A program made the position numbers and the translations under genes. Below the pieces are notes generated by a model. It ran no database searches. It was given only the letters and a program-made list of their open reading frames with translations, and was not told the origin of the DNA. This document shows positions 9,664-18,234 of a DNA stretch of 64,000 nt, piece after piece. Within the stretch, counting starts at the first letter, position 1. Every line of letters begins with the position of its first letter. Source of the stretch: Mesorhizobium sp. (GTDB taxonomy: Bacteria; Pseudomonadota; Alphaproteobacteria; Rhizobiales; Rhizobiaceae). The stretch covers positions 1-64,000 of the forward strand of contig NZ_SUGA01000001.1 in the NCBI RefSeq assembly GCF_004963255.1. The letters are read 5' to 3'.

Positions 9664-10296
9664 ATGACGGACAGCAAGCACAACAGCGCGCTGGGCGCCG
9701 CTTATGCGGCGAAGCGGCCTGAGGAAGTGGCCGCGATCTATGACAGCTGGTCCGAGACCTACGATGCCGACATGTCGGCCGCCGGCTATCGCCATCCGAC
9801 GATCTGCCTGGCGCTGCTTGCCCGCCACCTGCCGCGCGGCGCCGAGCCCTTGCTCGACGCCGGCGCCGGCACCGGCCTGATCGGTGAATGGCTGGCCATC
9901 ACCGGCTATCCGCGGGTCGAGGCGCTCGATATCTCGCAAGGCATGCTGGACAAGGCCGGCGCCAAGGGCGTCTACACGGCGCTGCATCGCCTGGCGATGG
10001 GCGAAACGCTGCCCTTCGCCGACGGCGCCTATGCCGGCATCATTTCGGCGGGCGTCTTCACCTCGGGCCATGTCGGCGTCGAGGGCCTGGACGAGTTGAT
10101 CCGCATCTGCCGTCCAGGTGGCGTCATCGTGCTGACCGTCAAGAACACGCTGTGGGATGCCGGCTTTGCGGAGCGGATCGCCGGCCTGGAAGCGTGCGGC
10201 GCGATAAGCCGTCTCGAAGAGACGCGGCCCTACGCCTCGATGCCCGGCGAAACCGATACCGTGCCGAGCCGGGGCTTGGTGCTGCGCGTCAACTGA
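9664..10296 (+). CDS. Class I SAM-dependent methyltransferase
   Basis: 210 aa. A Rossmann methyltransferase with motif I LLDAGAGTGLIGEWL, an acidic post-I residue (VEALDIS) and LIRICRPGGVIVLTVKN. It carries an N-terminal AAYAAKRPEEVAAIYDSW segment like that of small-molecule methyltransferases annotated in choline or betaine contexts. The start at 9664 is preferred over the in-frame 9634 because the family begins at the MTDS residues. Lying between two choline-kinase-like genes it may act on an amine, but this is inference. Confidence 0.8.
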   Translation: MTDSKHNSALGAAYAAKRPEEVAAIYDSWSETYDADMSAAGYRHPTICLALLARHLPRGAEPLLDAGAGTGLIGEWLAITGYPRVEALDISQGMLDKAGAKGVYTALHRLAMGETLPFADGAYAGIISAGVFTSGHVGVEGLDELIRICRPGGVIVLTVKNTLWDAGFAERIAGLEACGAISRLEETRPYASMPGETDTVPSRGLVLRVN

Positions 10297-10308
10297 CCGG
10301 CGCGGCGG

Positions 10309-12762
10309 TCAAGCCTTTATCTTCGCGCCGGCCGGGTCATACAGCGGCTCGAGATGGATCTTTGCCGGCGTGCGTTCCATCGCCACGACCAGCTCGTAGT
10401 CGCCGGAGGCGAGGAACTCGTCGCCGACGCCGTCGGCATTGCGCACATAGCCGTAGCCGATGTTCTTCTCCACCGTGTAGCCGTAGCCACCGCTTGTGAG
10501 GTAGCCGACAGCTTCGCCATTGCGCAGGATCGTCTCGCGCCCGACCAGCACGACCTCCGGGTTGTCCACCGTGAAGCCGGCAAAGCGCTTCGTCGGCGCC
10601 TTACCGGTCGCTTTCTCCAGCGCCTTGCGTCCGACGAAGTCGGTGTTCTTGCGAAGCTTAACCGCCCAGCCGAGTCCCGCCTCCAGCGGCGTGTCGTTCG
10701 GCGTGATGTCGGAACCCCAGGCGCGATAACCTTTTTCCAGCCGCAGCGATTCCAGCGCCCGGTAGCCGACGGGCCGAACGCCGTGCGCCTTGCCTGCCGC
10801 CATCAGCGCATCGAAGACCTCGCCGGTGGCCGCGATCGGCACATGCAGCTCCCAGCCGAGCTCGCCGACATAGGTGACGCGCAGCGCCTTCACCGTGTGG
10901 CCGGCAATTGCGATCTCGCGCGCATGGCCGAAGGGGAAGGCGGCGTTCGAGACATCGGCATCGGTCACCGCCGACAGCACGTCGCGGGCGCGCGGTCCCA
11001 TCAGCGACAGCGTGCCGTACTCCTCCGTGACGTCCTCCAGCCTGGCATCAAGGCCGGAGCCGATATGGTCGCTTATCCAGGACAGGTCATGCGTGCGGAA
11101 ACCGGTGCCGGTGACGATGTAGAACCGCTCCTCGCCCAGCCGCGACACGGTGAGGTCGGCCTCGATGCCGCCGCGCGTGTTGAGAAGCTGCGTGTAGGTC
11201 AGCCGCCCGACCGGCTTGTTGACGTCGTTGGCGCAGATCCAGTCGAGCGCCTTCAGCGCGTCCGTGCCGGTCAGCTCATATTTGGCGAAGGAGGACTGGT
11301 CGAAGATGCCGACCTTCTCACGCACGTGCCGGTGCTCGTCGCCGACCGGGCCGAACCAGTTCTGGCGGCCCATCGAATAGACGTCCTCGGCGGCCGCGCC
11401 ATCGGGCGCGAACCAGTTCGGCCGCTCCCAGCCAAGCTTGGAGCCGAACACGGCGCGATGCGTCTTCAGCCGCTCATAGAGCGGCGAGACGATGCGCGGC
11501 CGGCCCGAGAGATACTCTTCGTGCGGGAAGGCGATCGTGTAGTGCTTGCCATAGGCTTCCAGCGTGCGGTCGCGGACCCAGTCGCGGTCGCGGTGCAGGC
11601 TGGAGAAACGTCTGATGTCGACCACCCACAGGTCGAGCGGCGCCTCGCCATCGACCACCCATTGCGCCAGCACCCACCCGGCGCCGCCGCCCGACGCGAT
11701 GCCGAAGGCGTTGAAACCGGCGCCGACGAACATGTTGGCGCATTCCGGCGCCACGCCGAGGATGAAGTTGCCGTCCGGCGTGAAGCTTTCCGGCCCGTTG
11801 ATCATCTGCTTGACGCCGACATGCGTGAGGGCCGGCACACGCGCAATCGCCTGGCTCATATGCTGTTCGAAATGATCGTAATCGTCGTCGAACAGGCGGA
11901 ACTCCCAGTCGTTGGGCACGTCGCCGCCGGCAAGCCCAGTTGCCCAGGCCTGCGGGTTCGGCTCATAGCCGCCCATCACCAGTCCGCCGACCTCCTCCTT
12001 GAAATAGGTACGGCGGTCGGGGTCGCGGATCGTCGGCGCGTCGTTGGCCAGCCCTTCGATCCTCTCGGTGATGATGTACTGGTGTTTGACCGGCTGCAGC
12101 GGCACGTTGATGCGGGCCATCGCGCCGACCTGCCTTGCCCACTGCCCGGCGCAGTTCACCACCTTGTCGCAGGCGATGTCGCCCTTCGAGGTCTTCACCG
12201 CCGTGATGCGGCCGTCCTTCATCGTAAAGCCGGTGACGCGCACGTCCTCGAACAGTTTCGCGCCATGCATGCGCGCGCCCTTGGCGAGCGACTGGGCGAT
12301 GTCGGAGGGGCTTGCCTGCCCGTCGGTCGGCAGCCACGAGGCGCCGACCAGGTCGCCCGTTTCCATCAGCGGCCACATGCGCTTCACTTCCGCCGGCGAA
12401 AGCAACTGCATGTCCATGCCGAAGCTTTTGGCCGTGGTCGCCAGCCGCTTGAACTCGGTCCAGCGGTCGGTGTTCGTCGCCAGCCGCAGGCAGCCGGTCA
12501 TCTTCCAGCCGGTCGCCAGGCCGGTCTCGGCCTCGAGGCCCTTGTAGAGCTCGACCGAATATTTGAGCACGCGCGTGATCGAGGCCGACGAGCGCAACTG
12601 CCCGACCAGGCCGGCGGCGTGCCAGGTCGAGCCCGAGGTCAGCTTGCCCTGCTCGAGCAGCACCACGTCCGCCTTGTGGTCGCGCGCCAGATGATAGGCG
12701 GTGGAACAGCCGATGATGCCGCCGCCGATGACGACGATTTCGGCATGGCTGGGCAAGGTCAT
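10309..12762 (-). CDS. FAD oxidoreductase fused to GcvT domain (dimethylglycine/sarcosine dehydrogenase family)
   Basis: 817 aa. The N-terminal FAD domain has the dinucleotide motif VVIGGGIIGCSTAYHLA (about residues 9-25) and STWHAAG, where the His covalently holds FAD in dimethylglycine and sarcosine dehydrogenases. The C-terminal half is a GcvT-like folate domain (LGWELHVP, GYRALESLRLEKGYRAWG). Such enzymes demethylate N-methyl amino acids and pass the C1 unit to tetrahydrofolate. The start at 12762 overlaps the stop of the upstream kinase gene by ATGA, so the pair is one operon. A longer frame to 12915 is a shadow of the kinase gene. Confidence 0.9.
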   Translation of the reverse strand: MTLPSHAEIVVIGGGIIGCSTAYHLARDHKADVVLLEQGKLTSGSTWHAAGLVGQLRSSASITRVLKYSVELYKGLEAETGLATGWKMTGCLRLATNTDRWTEFKRLATTAKSFGMDMQLLSPAEVKRMWPLMETGDLVGASWLPTDGQASPSDIAQSLAKGARMHGAKLFEDVRVTGFTMKDGRITAVKTSKGDIACDKVVNCAGQWARQVGAMARINVPLQPVKHQYIITERIEGLANDAPTIRDPDRRTYFKEEVGGLVMGGYEPNPQAWATGLAGGDVPNDWEFRLFDDDYDHFEQHMSQAIARVPALTHVGVKQMINGPESFTPDGNFILGVAPECANMFVGAGFNAFGIASGGGAGWVLAQWVVDGEAPLDLWVVDIRRFSSLHRDRDWVRDRTLEAYGKHYTIAFPHEEYLSGRPRIVSPLYERLKTHRAVFGSKLGWERPNWFAPDGAAAEDVYSMGRQNWFGPVGDEHRHVREKVGIFDQSSFAKYELTGTDALKALDWICANDVNKPVGRLTYTQLLNTRGGIEADLTVSRLGEERFYIVTGTGFRTHDLSWISDHIGSGLDARLEDVTEEYGTLSLMGPRARDVLSAVTDADVSNAAFPFGHAREIAIAGHTVKALRVTYVGELGWELHVPIAATGEVFDALMAAGKAHGVRPVGYRALESLRLEKGYRAWGSDITPNDTPLEAGLGWAVKLRKNTDFVGRKALEKATGKAPTKRFAGFTVDNPEVVLVGRETILRNGEAVGYLTSGGYGYTVEKNIGYGYVRNADGVGDEFLASGDYELVVAMERTPAKIHLEPLYDPAGAKIKA

Positions 12763-13643
12763 GGCTTGGTCCCGTATTTCGTCCGGTAGTTGTCCAGCGC
12801 CGCGTCGAGCCGGACGAGGTTTTCCTCGGTATAGGCGACATAGTCGATGCCGGGCGCGTCGAGATAAAGCTCGGAGACCATGCTCCACATCGCTTCGCGC
12901 AACAGCGAGGCGCATTGCATGGCGGCATGCGAGCGGCGGATCTCGCTGTCCGGCTCCTTCATGAAATAGGCGGTCAGGAAGGCGAAGGACTCCTCATCGC
13001 TCAGGCCGGCGTTGGAGGCGGCGCCCGCGAGATCGAACATCGCCGTGTTGAAGCCGGCATATTCGAAATCGATCAGCCACAGCCGCTTGCCGTCGTCCAG
13101 GATATTGGCCGGCAAAAGATCGTTGTGGCCGAAGACGATCGGCAGCAGTTTTTGCGCCCGCTCTAGCTCGTCGGCCAGCGAAAGGTAGCGCGGCAACTGA
13201 TCCTTCTTGCGGCTGCCGCCTTCGTCCAGCGTGCGCGCATAGTCGCGGATGACGTGGAACACCCAGAACATGAAGCCGGCGCCGGAGACATGGTTCGGCA
13301 TCTCGCGATGGAAGCCGCGCAGCAGCGCCGCCACGCGGCCCAGATTGGCCCGCACATCCTCGGCGAGAAAGGTCTTCGCCCCGAGAAACGCCGTCACCAG
13401 GATGCCGGGCTCGGCATAATGCACGGCTGGCGCGAATCCAGCGGCATGCGCGGCCCGTGCCGTCATCACCTCGCGCTCGCGGAAGACGTGGTGGAACGGA
13501 AAGTCCTGGCCGAAGCGCACGACATGCCGCCCCGCGGCATCCGTGACGACAAAATTGGCGTTGCTGAGGCCGCCCGGCAACGGCTCGATCTCGATGCTGC
13601 CGTTCCAGCACGGCAAGGCGCGGATGCGGTCTTCGGCGCTCAC
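12759..13643 (-). CDS. Choline/ethanolamine kinase-like phosphotransferase, copy 2
   Basis: 294 aa. Canonical choline-kinase-type motifs: GGLSNANFVV nucleotide loop (about residues 24-33), catalytic loop FGHNDLLPANIL and metal site WLIDFEYAGFN. Predicted to phosphorylate choline, ethanolamine or a related amino alcohol. GTG start at 13643 with GGAG upstream. First gene of a two-gene operon with the 817-aa FAD/GcvT oxidoreductase. A structured leader and terminator-like hairpin (13704-13752) lie upstream and could attenuate expression. Confidence 0.87.
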   Translation of the reverse strand: MSAEDRIRALPCWNGSIEIEPLPGGLSNANFVVTDAAGRHVVRFGQDFPFHHVFREREVMTARAAHAAGFAPAVHYAEPGILVTAFLGAKTFLAEDVRANLGRVAALLRGFHREMPNHVSGAGFMFWVFHVIRDYARTLDEGGSRKKDQLPRYLSLADELERAQKLLPIVFGHNDLLPANILDDGKRLWLIDFEYAGFNTAMFDLAGAASNAGLSDEESFAFLTAYFMKEPDSEIRRSHAAMQCASLLREAMWSMVSELYLDAPGIDYVAYTEENLVRLDAALDNYRTKYGTKP

Positions 13644-13691
13644 GGCTGCGCTCCGGCCTCAACCGGTCCCACGGAAAATGACGATGGGACA

Positions 13692-13928
13692 AAACAAAAA
13701 AGCCTCGTCGGTGCGAGACGCCAGGATCGGTATCCCGCACCGCACCGACGAGCCCCTTGGCCAGGTTCAGGATCCCGGCATCCGCCCCCGCGGATTCGAT
13801 AAAAGCTCACGCCTGACTGGTTCCAGACGATCTGTTCACCAGGTTGCGGCTCTGCCATCACCCTCCCGTAGCAGTTCCGAGCCCTGTCACTTACAACCAC
13901 TCTCATGCGGTGTTGGCAGAGCTGTCAA
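13692..13928 (-). promoter_or_regulatory. Structured leader with terminator-like hairpin (candidate attenuator, riboswitch or sRNA)
   Basis: Read on the minus strand: a TTGACA hexamer (13928-13923); paired GGCTC/GAGCC segments enclosing CTGC/GGCAG; a CCTGGT/ACCAG pair; a perfect hairpin ATCCGC-GGGG-GCGGAT (13780-13795); and a 12-bp stem CTCGTCGGTGCG/CGCACCGACGAG (13741-13752 with 13704-13715) followed by GGCTTTTTTGTTTTG. The last part has the form of an intrinsic terminator about 50 nt before the GTG of the kinase gene. I could not match it to a riboswitch class I know. It fills most of the 389-nt divergent gap with the DeoR gene. Confidence 0.6.
13704..13752 (-). terminator. Rho-independent terminator-like hairpin in the leader
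   Basis: Perfect 12-bp arms CTCGTCGGTGCG and CGCACCGACGAG separated by 25 nt. On the minus strand the stem is followed by GGC and a run of six T, then GTTTTG. It sits upstream of, not after, a coding gene in that direction, which suggests attenuation or the end of a separate small RNA. Confidence 0.75.
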
Positions 13929-14032
13929 TCAAAAGCTGTGACTTTTTTTGGGTGTTTTGCCCGAAAATATAAGCAACTCCTTTCAAAGCGTTGTCAAAGC
14001 CTTAAATTCGGTCAAAATGCCGGGCATTCCAC

Positions 14033-14797
14033 ATGATCCATTCGAAACGGCATGGCGAAATCCTGCGGCTCCTCAACGAGGAGGGCACGATCAGCATAGC
14101 CAGCCTTGCCGAACGTCTCGGCGTCTCGCAGGAAACGGTGCGACGCGACGTCAAGCCGCTCGCCGATGAGGGGTCGGTGCTGAAGATGCACGGCGCCGTC
14201 GGCCTTGCCTCGATGGCGGGCGAGGCGCCGTTCGAGCGGCGCATGCGCGAGAATGCCGACGCCAAGCGCCTGATCGCCAGGATGGTCGCGGCCACGATCC
14301 GGGATGGCGAGGCGATCATGCTCGACACCGGCACGACCACATCCTTCCTCGCGCGCGAGCTGCTCGGCCACCGCCGGCTGACGGTGGTCACCAATTCCTC
14401 CGACATCGCCCGCACGCTGGCGACGGTGAACGGCAACAAGGTCTATATGGCCGGCGGCGAGTTGCGCAGCGATTCGGGTGCTGCTTTCGGCATTTCGGCG
14501 ATCGAGTTCGTCAGCCGCTTTTCGGTCGATCATGCGGTGATCTCGATCGGCGCGGTCGACGCCGACGCCGGCCTGACCGACTACGAGCTGGAGGAGGCGG
14601 AGTTCGCCCGCATGGTGCTGTCGCGCGGCCAGCGCTCGCTGGTCGTCACCGACCACACCAAGTTCGGCCGCCAGGGGTTGGTCAGGGTGTGCGGCTTCGA
14701 CGGCTTTTCCGAACTCGCAACCGACCAGCCGCCGCCGCCCGACATAGCCGCCGCGCTGAGCCGGGCCGGAGCGCGGCTCAGCATCGCGGCGGCCTAG
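14033..14797 (+). CDS. DeoR/GlpR-family transcriptional regulator
   Basis: 254 aa. The N-terminal DeoR winged helix (HGEILRLLNEEGTISIASLA, then VSQETVRRDVKPLADEG, residues 7-50) is followed by the DeoRC sugar-phosphate sensor domain (GEAIMLDTGTTTSFLARELL, VYMAGGELR, VVTDHTKFGR). These proteins usually repress sugar or polyol catabolic genes and respond to phosphorylated intermediates. It is divergent from the choline-kinase-like/FAD oxidoreductase operon, which it may control. No strong ribosome site is visible before the ATG at 14033. Confidence 0.9.
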   Translation: MIHSKRHGEILRLLNEEGTISIASLAERLGVSQETVRRDVKPLADEGSVLKMHGAVGLASMAGEAPFERRMRENADAKRLIARMVAATIRDGEAIMLDTGTTTSFLARELLGHRRLTVVTNSSDIARTLATVNGNKVYMAGGELRSDSGAAFGISAIEFVSRFSVDHAVISIGAVDADAGLTDYELEEAEFARMVLSRGQRSLVVTDHTKFGRQGLVRVCGFDGFSELATDQPPPPDIAAALSRAGARLSIAAA

Positions 14798-14852
14798 CCG
14801 CCGCGGACAAAGCCTGCTTTCCTTCCCGCGCGCGCCGGTGTTTAGTCCGGCC

Positions 14853-15758
14853 ATGGCTTTCACAATCCGCCAGCTCCAGTTCTTCGTCGCCGTCGCCGAG
14901 CAGGGCACCGTCTCGGGCGCCGCGCAGAATCTGTCGATCTCGCAGTCCTCGGTCACCGAGGCAATCAAGGAGCTGGAGAGCGATCTCGGCGTCGAGCTAT
15001 TCGAGCGCCATCCGCGCGGCTTGAACATCACCCACAAAGGCCACCAGTTCCTGCGCCATGCGACCAAGATACTGGCCGATGTCTCGGATGCGCGCCGTTC
15101 TTTCTCCAGCGAGCAGGCTGTCGCCGGCGGCCGCCTGCAGCTCGGCGTCACCTCGCTGGTCGCCGGCTATGTTCTGTCGGATTTGCTCGCCCGCTACCGT
15201 CGCGCCTATCCCGGCGTCGAGGTCTCCGCCATCGAGGACAATGGCGACTATCTTGAGCACCTTCTGGTCGGCGGCAAGCTCGACATTGCCGTCATGGTCA
15301 CGTCCAACCTGCGCGACCGCACGGCGCTGCAGTCGGAAATCCTGGAAGTCTCGGCCTACCGGCTGTGGATCCCGCTCAGCCACAGGCTCGCCAGCGCCGA
15401 CATCATCTCGATCGGCGACATCGCGTCCGAGCCGTTGATCATGCTTACCGTCGACGAGATCGAGGAGAACACCGGCAAGCTGCTGTCGGCGATCGGTGCG
15501 AGACCCCATGTCGCCTTCCGCACGCGTTCGGTGGAAGCGGTGCGCAGCCTGGTCGCCACCGGCGCCGGCGTGGCGCTGCTGCCCGACCTCGTCTACCGGC
15601 CCTGGTCTCTGGAAGGCGACCGCATCGAATCGCGCGACATTTCCGGCTCGCTGCCGGTGGTCCAGGTCGGCACCGTCTGGCGCCGCGGCTCCGGCCTGCC
15701 GCAGGCCGCGCGCGACTTCATCGGCCTCGCCCAGTCGCAACGCATGGTGCGCCGCTGA
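14853..15758 (+). CDS. LysR-family transcriptional regulator
   Basis: 301 aa. N-terminal helix-turn-helix (MAFTIRQLQFFVAVAEQGTV, then AQNLSISQSSVTEAIKELE, residues 1-60) plus a two-lobed effector domain. The in-frame GTG at 14838 would add five residues; the ATG at 14853 fits the family N-terminus. It lies 55 nt after the DeoR gene on the same strand, possibly co-transcribed. The target and the ligand are not evident. Confidence 0.9.
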   Translation: MAFTIRQLQFFVAVAEQGTVSGAAQNLSISQSSVTEAIKELESDLGVELFERHPRGLNITHKGHQFLRHATKILADVSDARRSFSSEQAVAGGRLQLGVTSLVAGYVLSDLLARYRRAYPGVEVSAIEDNGDYLEHLLVGGKLDIAVMVTSNLRDRTALQSEILEVSAYRLWIPLSHRLASADIISIGDIASEPLIMLTVDEIEENTGKLLSAIGARPHVAFRTRSVEAVRSLVATGAGVALLPDLVYRPWSLEGDRIESRDISGSLPVVQVGTVWRRGSGLPQAARDFIGLAQSQRMVRR

Positions 15759-15847
15759 AGCAATTCCAGGAAAAGTGTGAAACGGTCGGCTTGAACTCGT
15801 AGAGTGCCCACAGCGATCGATAAGGGCAACTGAAAGCGAGGTCCGCC

Positions 15848-16732
15848 ATGCCGCAATCCGCGCAGCCGAACACACAGCAAGCCGCTCTTTGGAACGACGC
15901 CAGCGGAAAGGCCTGGGTCGACATGCAGCCCATCCTCGACGGCATGCTGGCGCCGTTCGCAAGCCTGGTGGTGGATGCCGGCTATCCCGGAAAGGGAGGC
16001 AACGTCCTGGACATCGGCTGCGGCGCCGGCGCCACGACCCTGGCGATGGCGCGCCGCGTCGGCAATGGCGGCCGATGTGTCGGGCTCGACATCTCGCGGC
16101 CGCTGGTCGCCCTGGCCAGGGAGCGCGCGCGGGTGGAAGAAGTGGCAAACGCAAGTTTCGAAGTCGGCGATGCCCAGGCATATGCGTTCGCCACCGGGCG
16201 CTTCGATGCCGCTGTCTCGCGCTTTGGCGTCATGTTCTTCGACGATCCCGTGGCGGCGTTCACCAACATAAGGCAGGCAGCAAGGCGCGGCGGCAAACTT
16301 GCCTTTGTCGCTTGGCGCGGTCCGCGCGAGAATGATTTCATGACGACCGCCGCGCGAGCGGCCGCGCCCTTCCTGCCGCAGGCGCCCGCGCCGGACCCCG
16401 ATGCGCCGGGACAGTTTGCCTTTGCCGACGGCGCCAGGGTGAGGCGGATTCTTGAGGCGAGCGGCTGGTCGTCAGTCAAGGTCGAACAGGCGGACGTCCC
16501 GTGTCAGATCGCCGAAAGCCATCTAATGACATATGCCACCCGGCTAGGGCCGATCGGCGCTGCGTTGCGGGAAGCTGACCAGGCGACGGCCGAAAAAATC
16601 ACCGCGGCCTTGCCTGCTGCATTCAAGCCTTTCGTGGCGGACGGGAGGCTCATTTCATTGCCGCGTGCTGGCTGGTCACGGCGTTGGCCTGAAGGTATTT
16701 TGATATCGGAAAAACCGATATCGGCTTTCTGA
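15848..16732 (+). CDS. Class I SAM-dependent methyltransferase
   Basis: 294 aa. Motif I VLDIGCGAGATTLAMARRVG (about residues 50-70), post-I GLDIS, then SRFGVMFFDDPVAAFTN and the later GGKLAFVAWRGPREN. This matches the UbiE-like small-molecule methyltransferases that begin NTQQAALWNDASGKAWVDMQ. The substrate cannot be deduced. The ATG at 15848 follows a weak GCGAGG ribosome site. Nothing upstream or downstream clearly forms an operon with it. Confidence 0.85.
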   Translation: MPQSAQPNTQQAALWNDASGKAWVDMQPILDGMLAPFASLVVDAGYPGKGGNVLDIGCGAGATTLAMARRVGNGGRCVGLDISRPLVALARERARVEEVANASFEVGDAQAYAFATGRFDAAVSRFGVMFFDDPVAAFTNIRQAARRGGKLAFVAWRGPRENDFMTTAARAAAPFLPQAPAPDPDAPGQFAFADGARVRRILEASGWSSVKVEQADVPCQIAESHLMTYATRLGPIGAALREADQATAEKITAALPAAFKPFVADGRLISLPRAGWSRRWPEGILISEKPISAF

Positions 16733-16808
16733 TAAATGAATTTGCGAAACCGGATTTTTCACAGCACCTTTCGCTCAGGGAACAAAGCCGCGCCCTGAGA
16801 GCGCTGCC

Positions 16809-16887
16809 GTCGGAGCATGAAGCTCCGACCCTTTGCAGTTTGCGCATGATCCTTTCCGAAAGCCGAACTGGTTTCGGGGTCATGCGC
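16809..16887. repeat. Two adjacent palindromes upstream of ydcS
   Basis: A hairpin GTCGGAGC-ATGAA-GCTCCGAC (16809-16829) is followed by a larger imperfect palindrome (16842-16887) with GCGCATGA facing TCATGCGC and CCGAAA facing TTTCGG. The second has the look of the Rhizobium palindromic element family. They lie between the methyltransferase gene and ydcS and could end upstream transcripts or influence ydcS expression. Confidence 0.7.
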
Positions 16888-16902
16888 CAAAATGGGAGAT
16901 CG

Positions 16903-18060
16903 ATGATGAATACATTCCTGAAGTCGTGCACGGCGCTGACTGTCGCGCTGACTTTTTCCGGTCAGGCCATGGCCCAGGTCAAGGAACTCGGCAAGGGCGA
17001 GGGCGAGGTCAACATCGTCGCCTGGCCGGGCTACATCGAGCGCGGCGAGACCGACAAGGGCTATGACTGGGTGACGGCTTTCGAGAAGGAAAGCGGCTGC
17101 AAGGTCAACGTCAAGACCGCCAACACCTCGGACGAGATGGTCTCGCTGATGAACGAGGGCGGTTTCGACCTGGTCACCGCTTCGGGCGATGCATCGCTGC
17201 GCCTCGTCGCCGGCAAGCGCGTGCAGCCGATCAACACCGATCTCATCAAGAGCTGGAAGACAGTCGACGACCGCTTGAAGGATGCGCCCTGGTTCACCGT
17301 CGACAAGGTGCATTACGGCGTTCCCTACCAGTGGGGCCCGAACATCCTGATGTACAACACCGATGTCTTCAAGGAAGCGCCCAAGAGCTGGAACGTCGTC
17401 TTCGAGGAAATGAAGCTGCCCGACGGCAAGTCGAACAAGGGCCGTGTCCAGGCCTATGACGGCCCGATCCACATCGCGGATGCCGCCAACTATTTGATGT
17501 TCCACAAGCCGGAGCTTGGCATCAAGGACCCATACGAGCTCAACGAAGATCAGTACAAGGCGGCGCTCGATCTGTTGCGCACGCAGCGCACGCTGGTCGG
17601 CCGCTACTGGCACGATGCCGCGATCCAGGTCGACGACTTCCAGAACGAGGGCGTGGTCGCGTCCGGCTCCTGGCCCTATCAGGTCAACACGCTGGTCGCC
17701 GCCAAGAAGCCGGTCGCCTCGACCGTGCCGGAAGAAGGCGTCACCGGCTGGGCTGACACCACCATGATGGAAGCCGACGCCGCCCATCCGAACTGCGCCT
17801 ATATGTGGCTTGAGCATTCGCTCTCGCCGAAGGTCCAGGGCGACGTTTCGGCCTGGTTCGGCTCGCTGCCGGTCGTGCCCGCCGCCTGCAAGGGCAATGA
17901 GCTGCTCGGCGACGAAGGCTGCAAGACCAACGGCTACGACAATTTCGACAAGATCAAGTTCTGGAAGACGCCGGTGTCGAAATGCGCCAGCCAGAACGAC
18001 CAGTGCGTGCCCTATTACCGCTGGGTGTCGGATTATATCGGCGTTATCGGCGGGCGGTAA
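16903..18060 (+). CDS. ydcS: Periplasmic polyamine-type binding protein YdcS
   Basis: 385 aa, with a signal peptide (residues 1-23, cleavage near GQAMA-QV). It follows the E. coli YdcS sequence closely: IVAWPGYIERGETDKGYDW, TSDEMVSLM, SGDASLRL, YQWGPNILMYNTD, DGKSNKGRVQAYDGPI and VQGDVSAWFGSLPVVP. YdcS is the binding protein of the YdcSTUV putrescine/polyamine-type ABC importer. A short Cys-containing insert (SKCASQNDQC) lies near the C-terminus. MM start at 16903/16906 after GGGAG; the longer frame from 16840 lies in a palindrome. First gene of the ydcSTUV-patD operon. Confidence 0.92.
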   Translation: MMNTFLKSCTALTVALTFSGQAMAQVKELGKGEGEVNIVAWPGYIERGETDKGYDWVTAFEKESGCKVNVKTANTSDEMVSLMNEGGFDLVTASGDASLRLVAGKRVQPINTDLIKSWKTVDDRLKDAPWFTVDKVHYGVPYQWGPNILMYNTDVFKEAPKSWNVVFEEMKLPDGKSNKGRVQAYDGPIHIADAANYLMFHKPELGIKDPYELNEDQYKAALDLLRTQRTLVGRYWHDAAIQVDDFQNEGVVASGSWPYQVNTLVAAKKPVASTVPEEGVTGWADTTMMEADAAHPNCAYMWLEHSLSPKVQGDVSAWFGSLPVVPAACKGNELLGDEGCKTNGYDNFDKIKFWKTPVSKCASQNDQCVPYYRWVSDYIGVIGGR

Positions 18061-18068
18061 CGCTCTTT

Positions 18069-18190
18069 ACCCTCCCCCTCTGTGGGGAGGGTCGACGCTT
18101 GAGCGTCGGGGTGGGGGCAGTCTGATAGGTTCGCCCCAGTCACCCCCACCCGCGGCTTCGCCGCGACCTCCCCCATCGAGGGGGAGGTAG
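18069..18190. repeat. Palindromic repeat element, CCTCCCCCTC family
   Basis: Starts with CCCTCCCCCTCTGTGGGGAG and ends with a CCTCCCCC...GGGGGAGG hairpin. GGGGTGGGGG inside faces CCCCCACCC, so the element folds back on itself. It sits between ydcS and ydcT inside a likely operon, where it may lower expression of the downstream transporter genes relative to the binding protein. Confidence 0.75.
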
Positions 18191-18234
18191 GCGTGGTGCG
18201 TTCTCTCTAAACCGGCAACGAAACGAACAGGCCC

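Noticed and set aside
10354..12789. Very long open frame (811 codons) on the plus strand
   Set aside because: It is the antisense shadow of the FAD/GcvT oxidoreductase: no family similarity, Arg/His/Ala-rich, and the minus strand gene is unmistakable.
13640..13906. Possible leader peptide ORF of 88 codons in the choline-kinase leader
   Set aside because: It runs through the terminator stem and into the gene start without a ribosome site or codon bias; the RNA structure is the better explanation.
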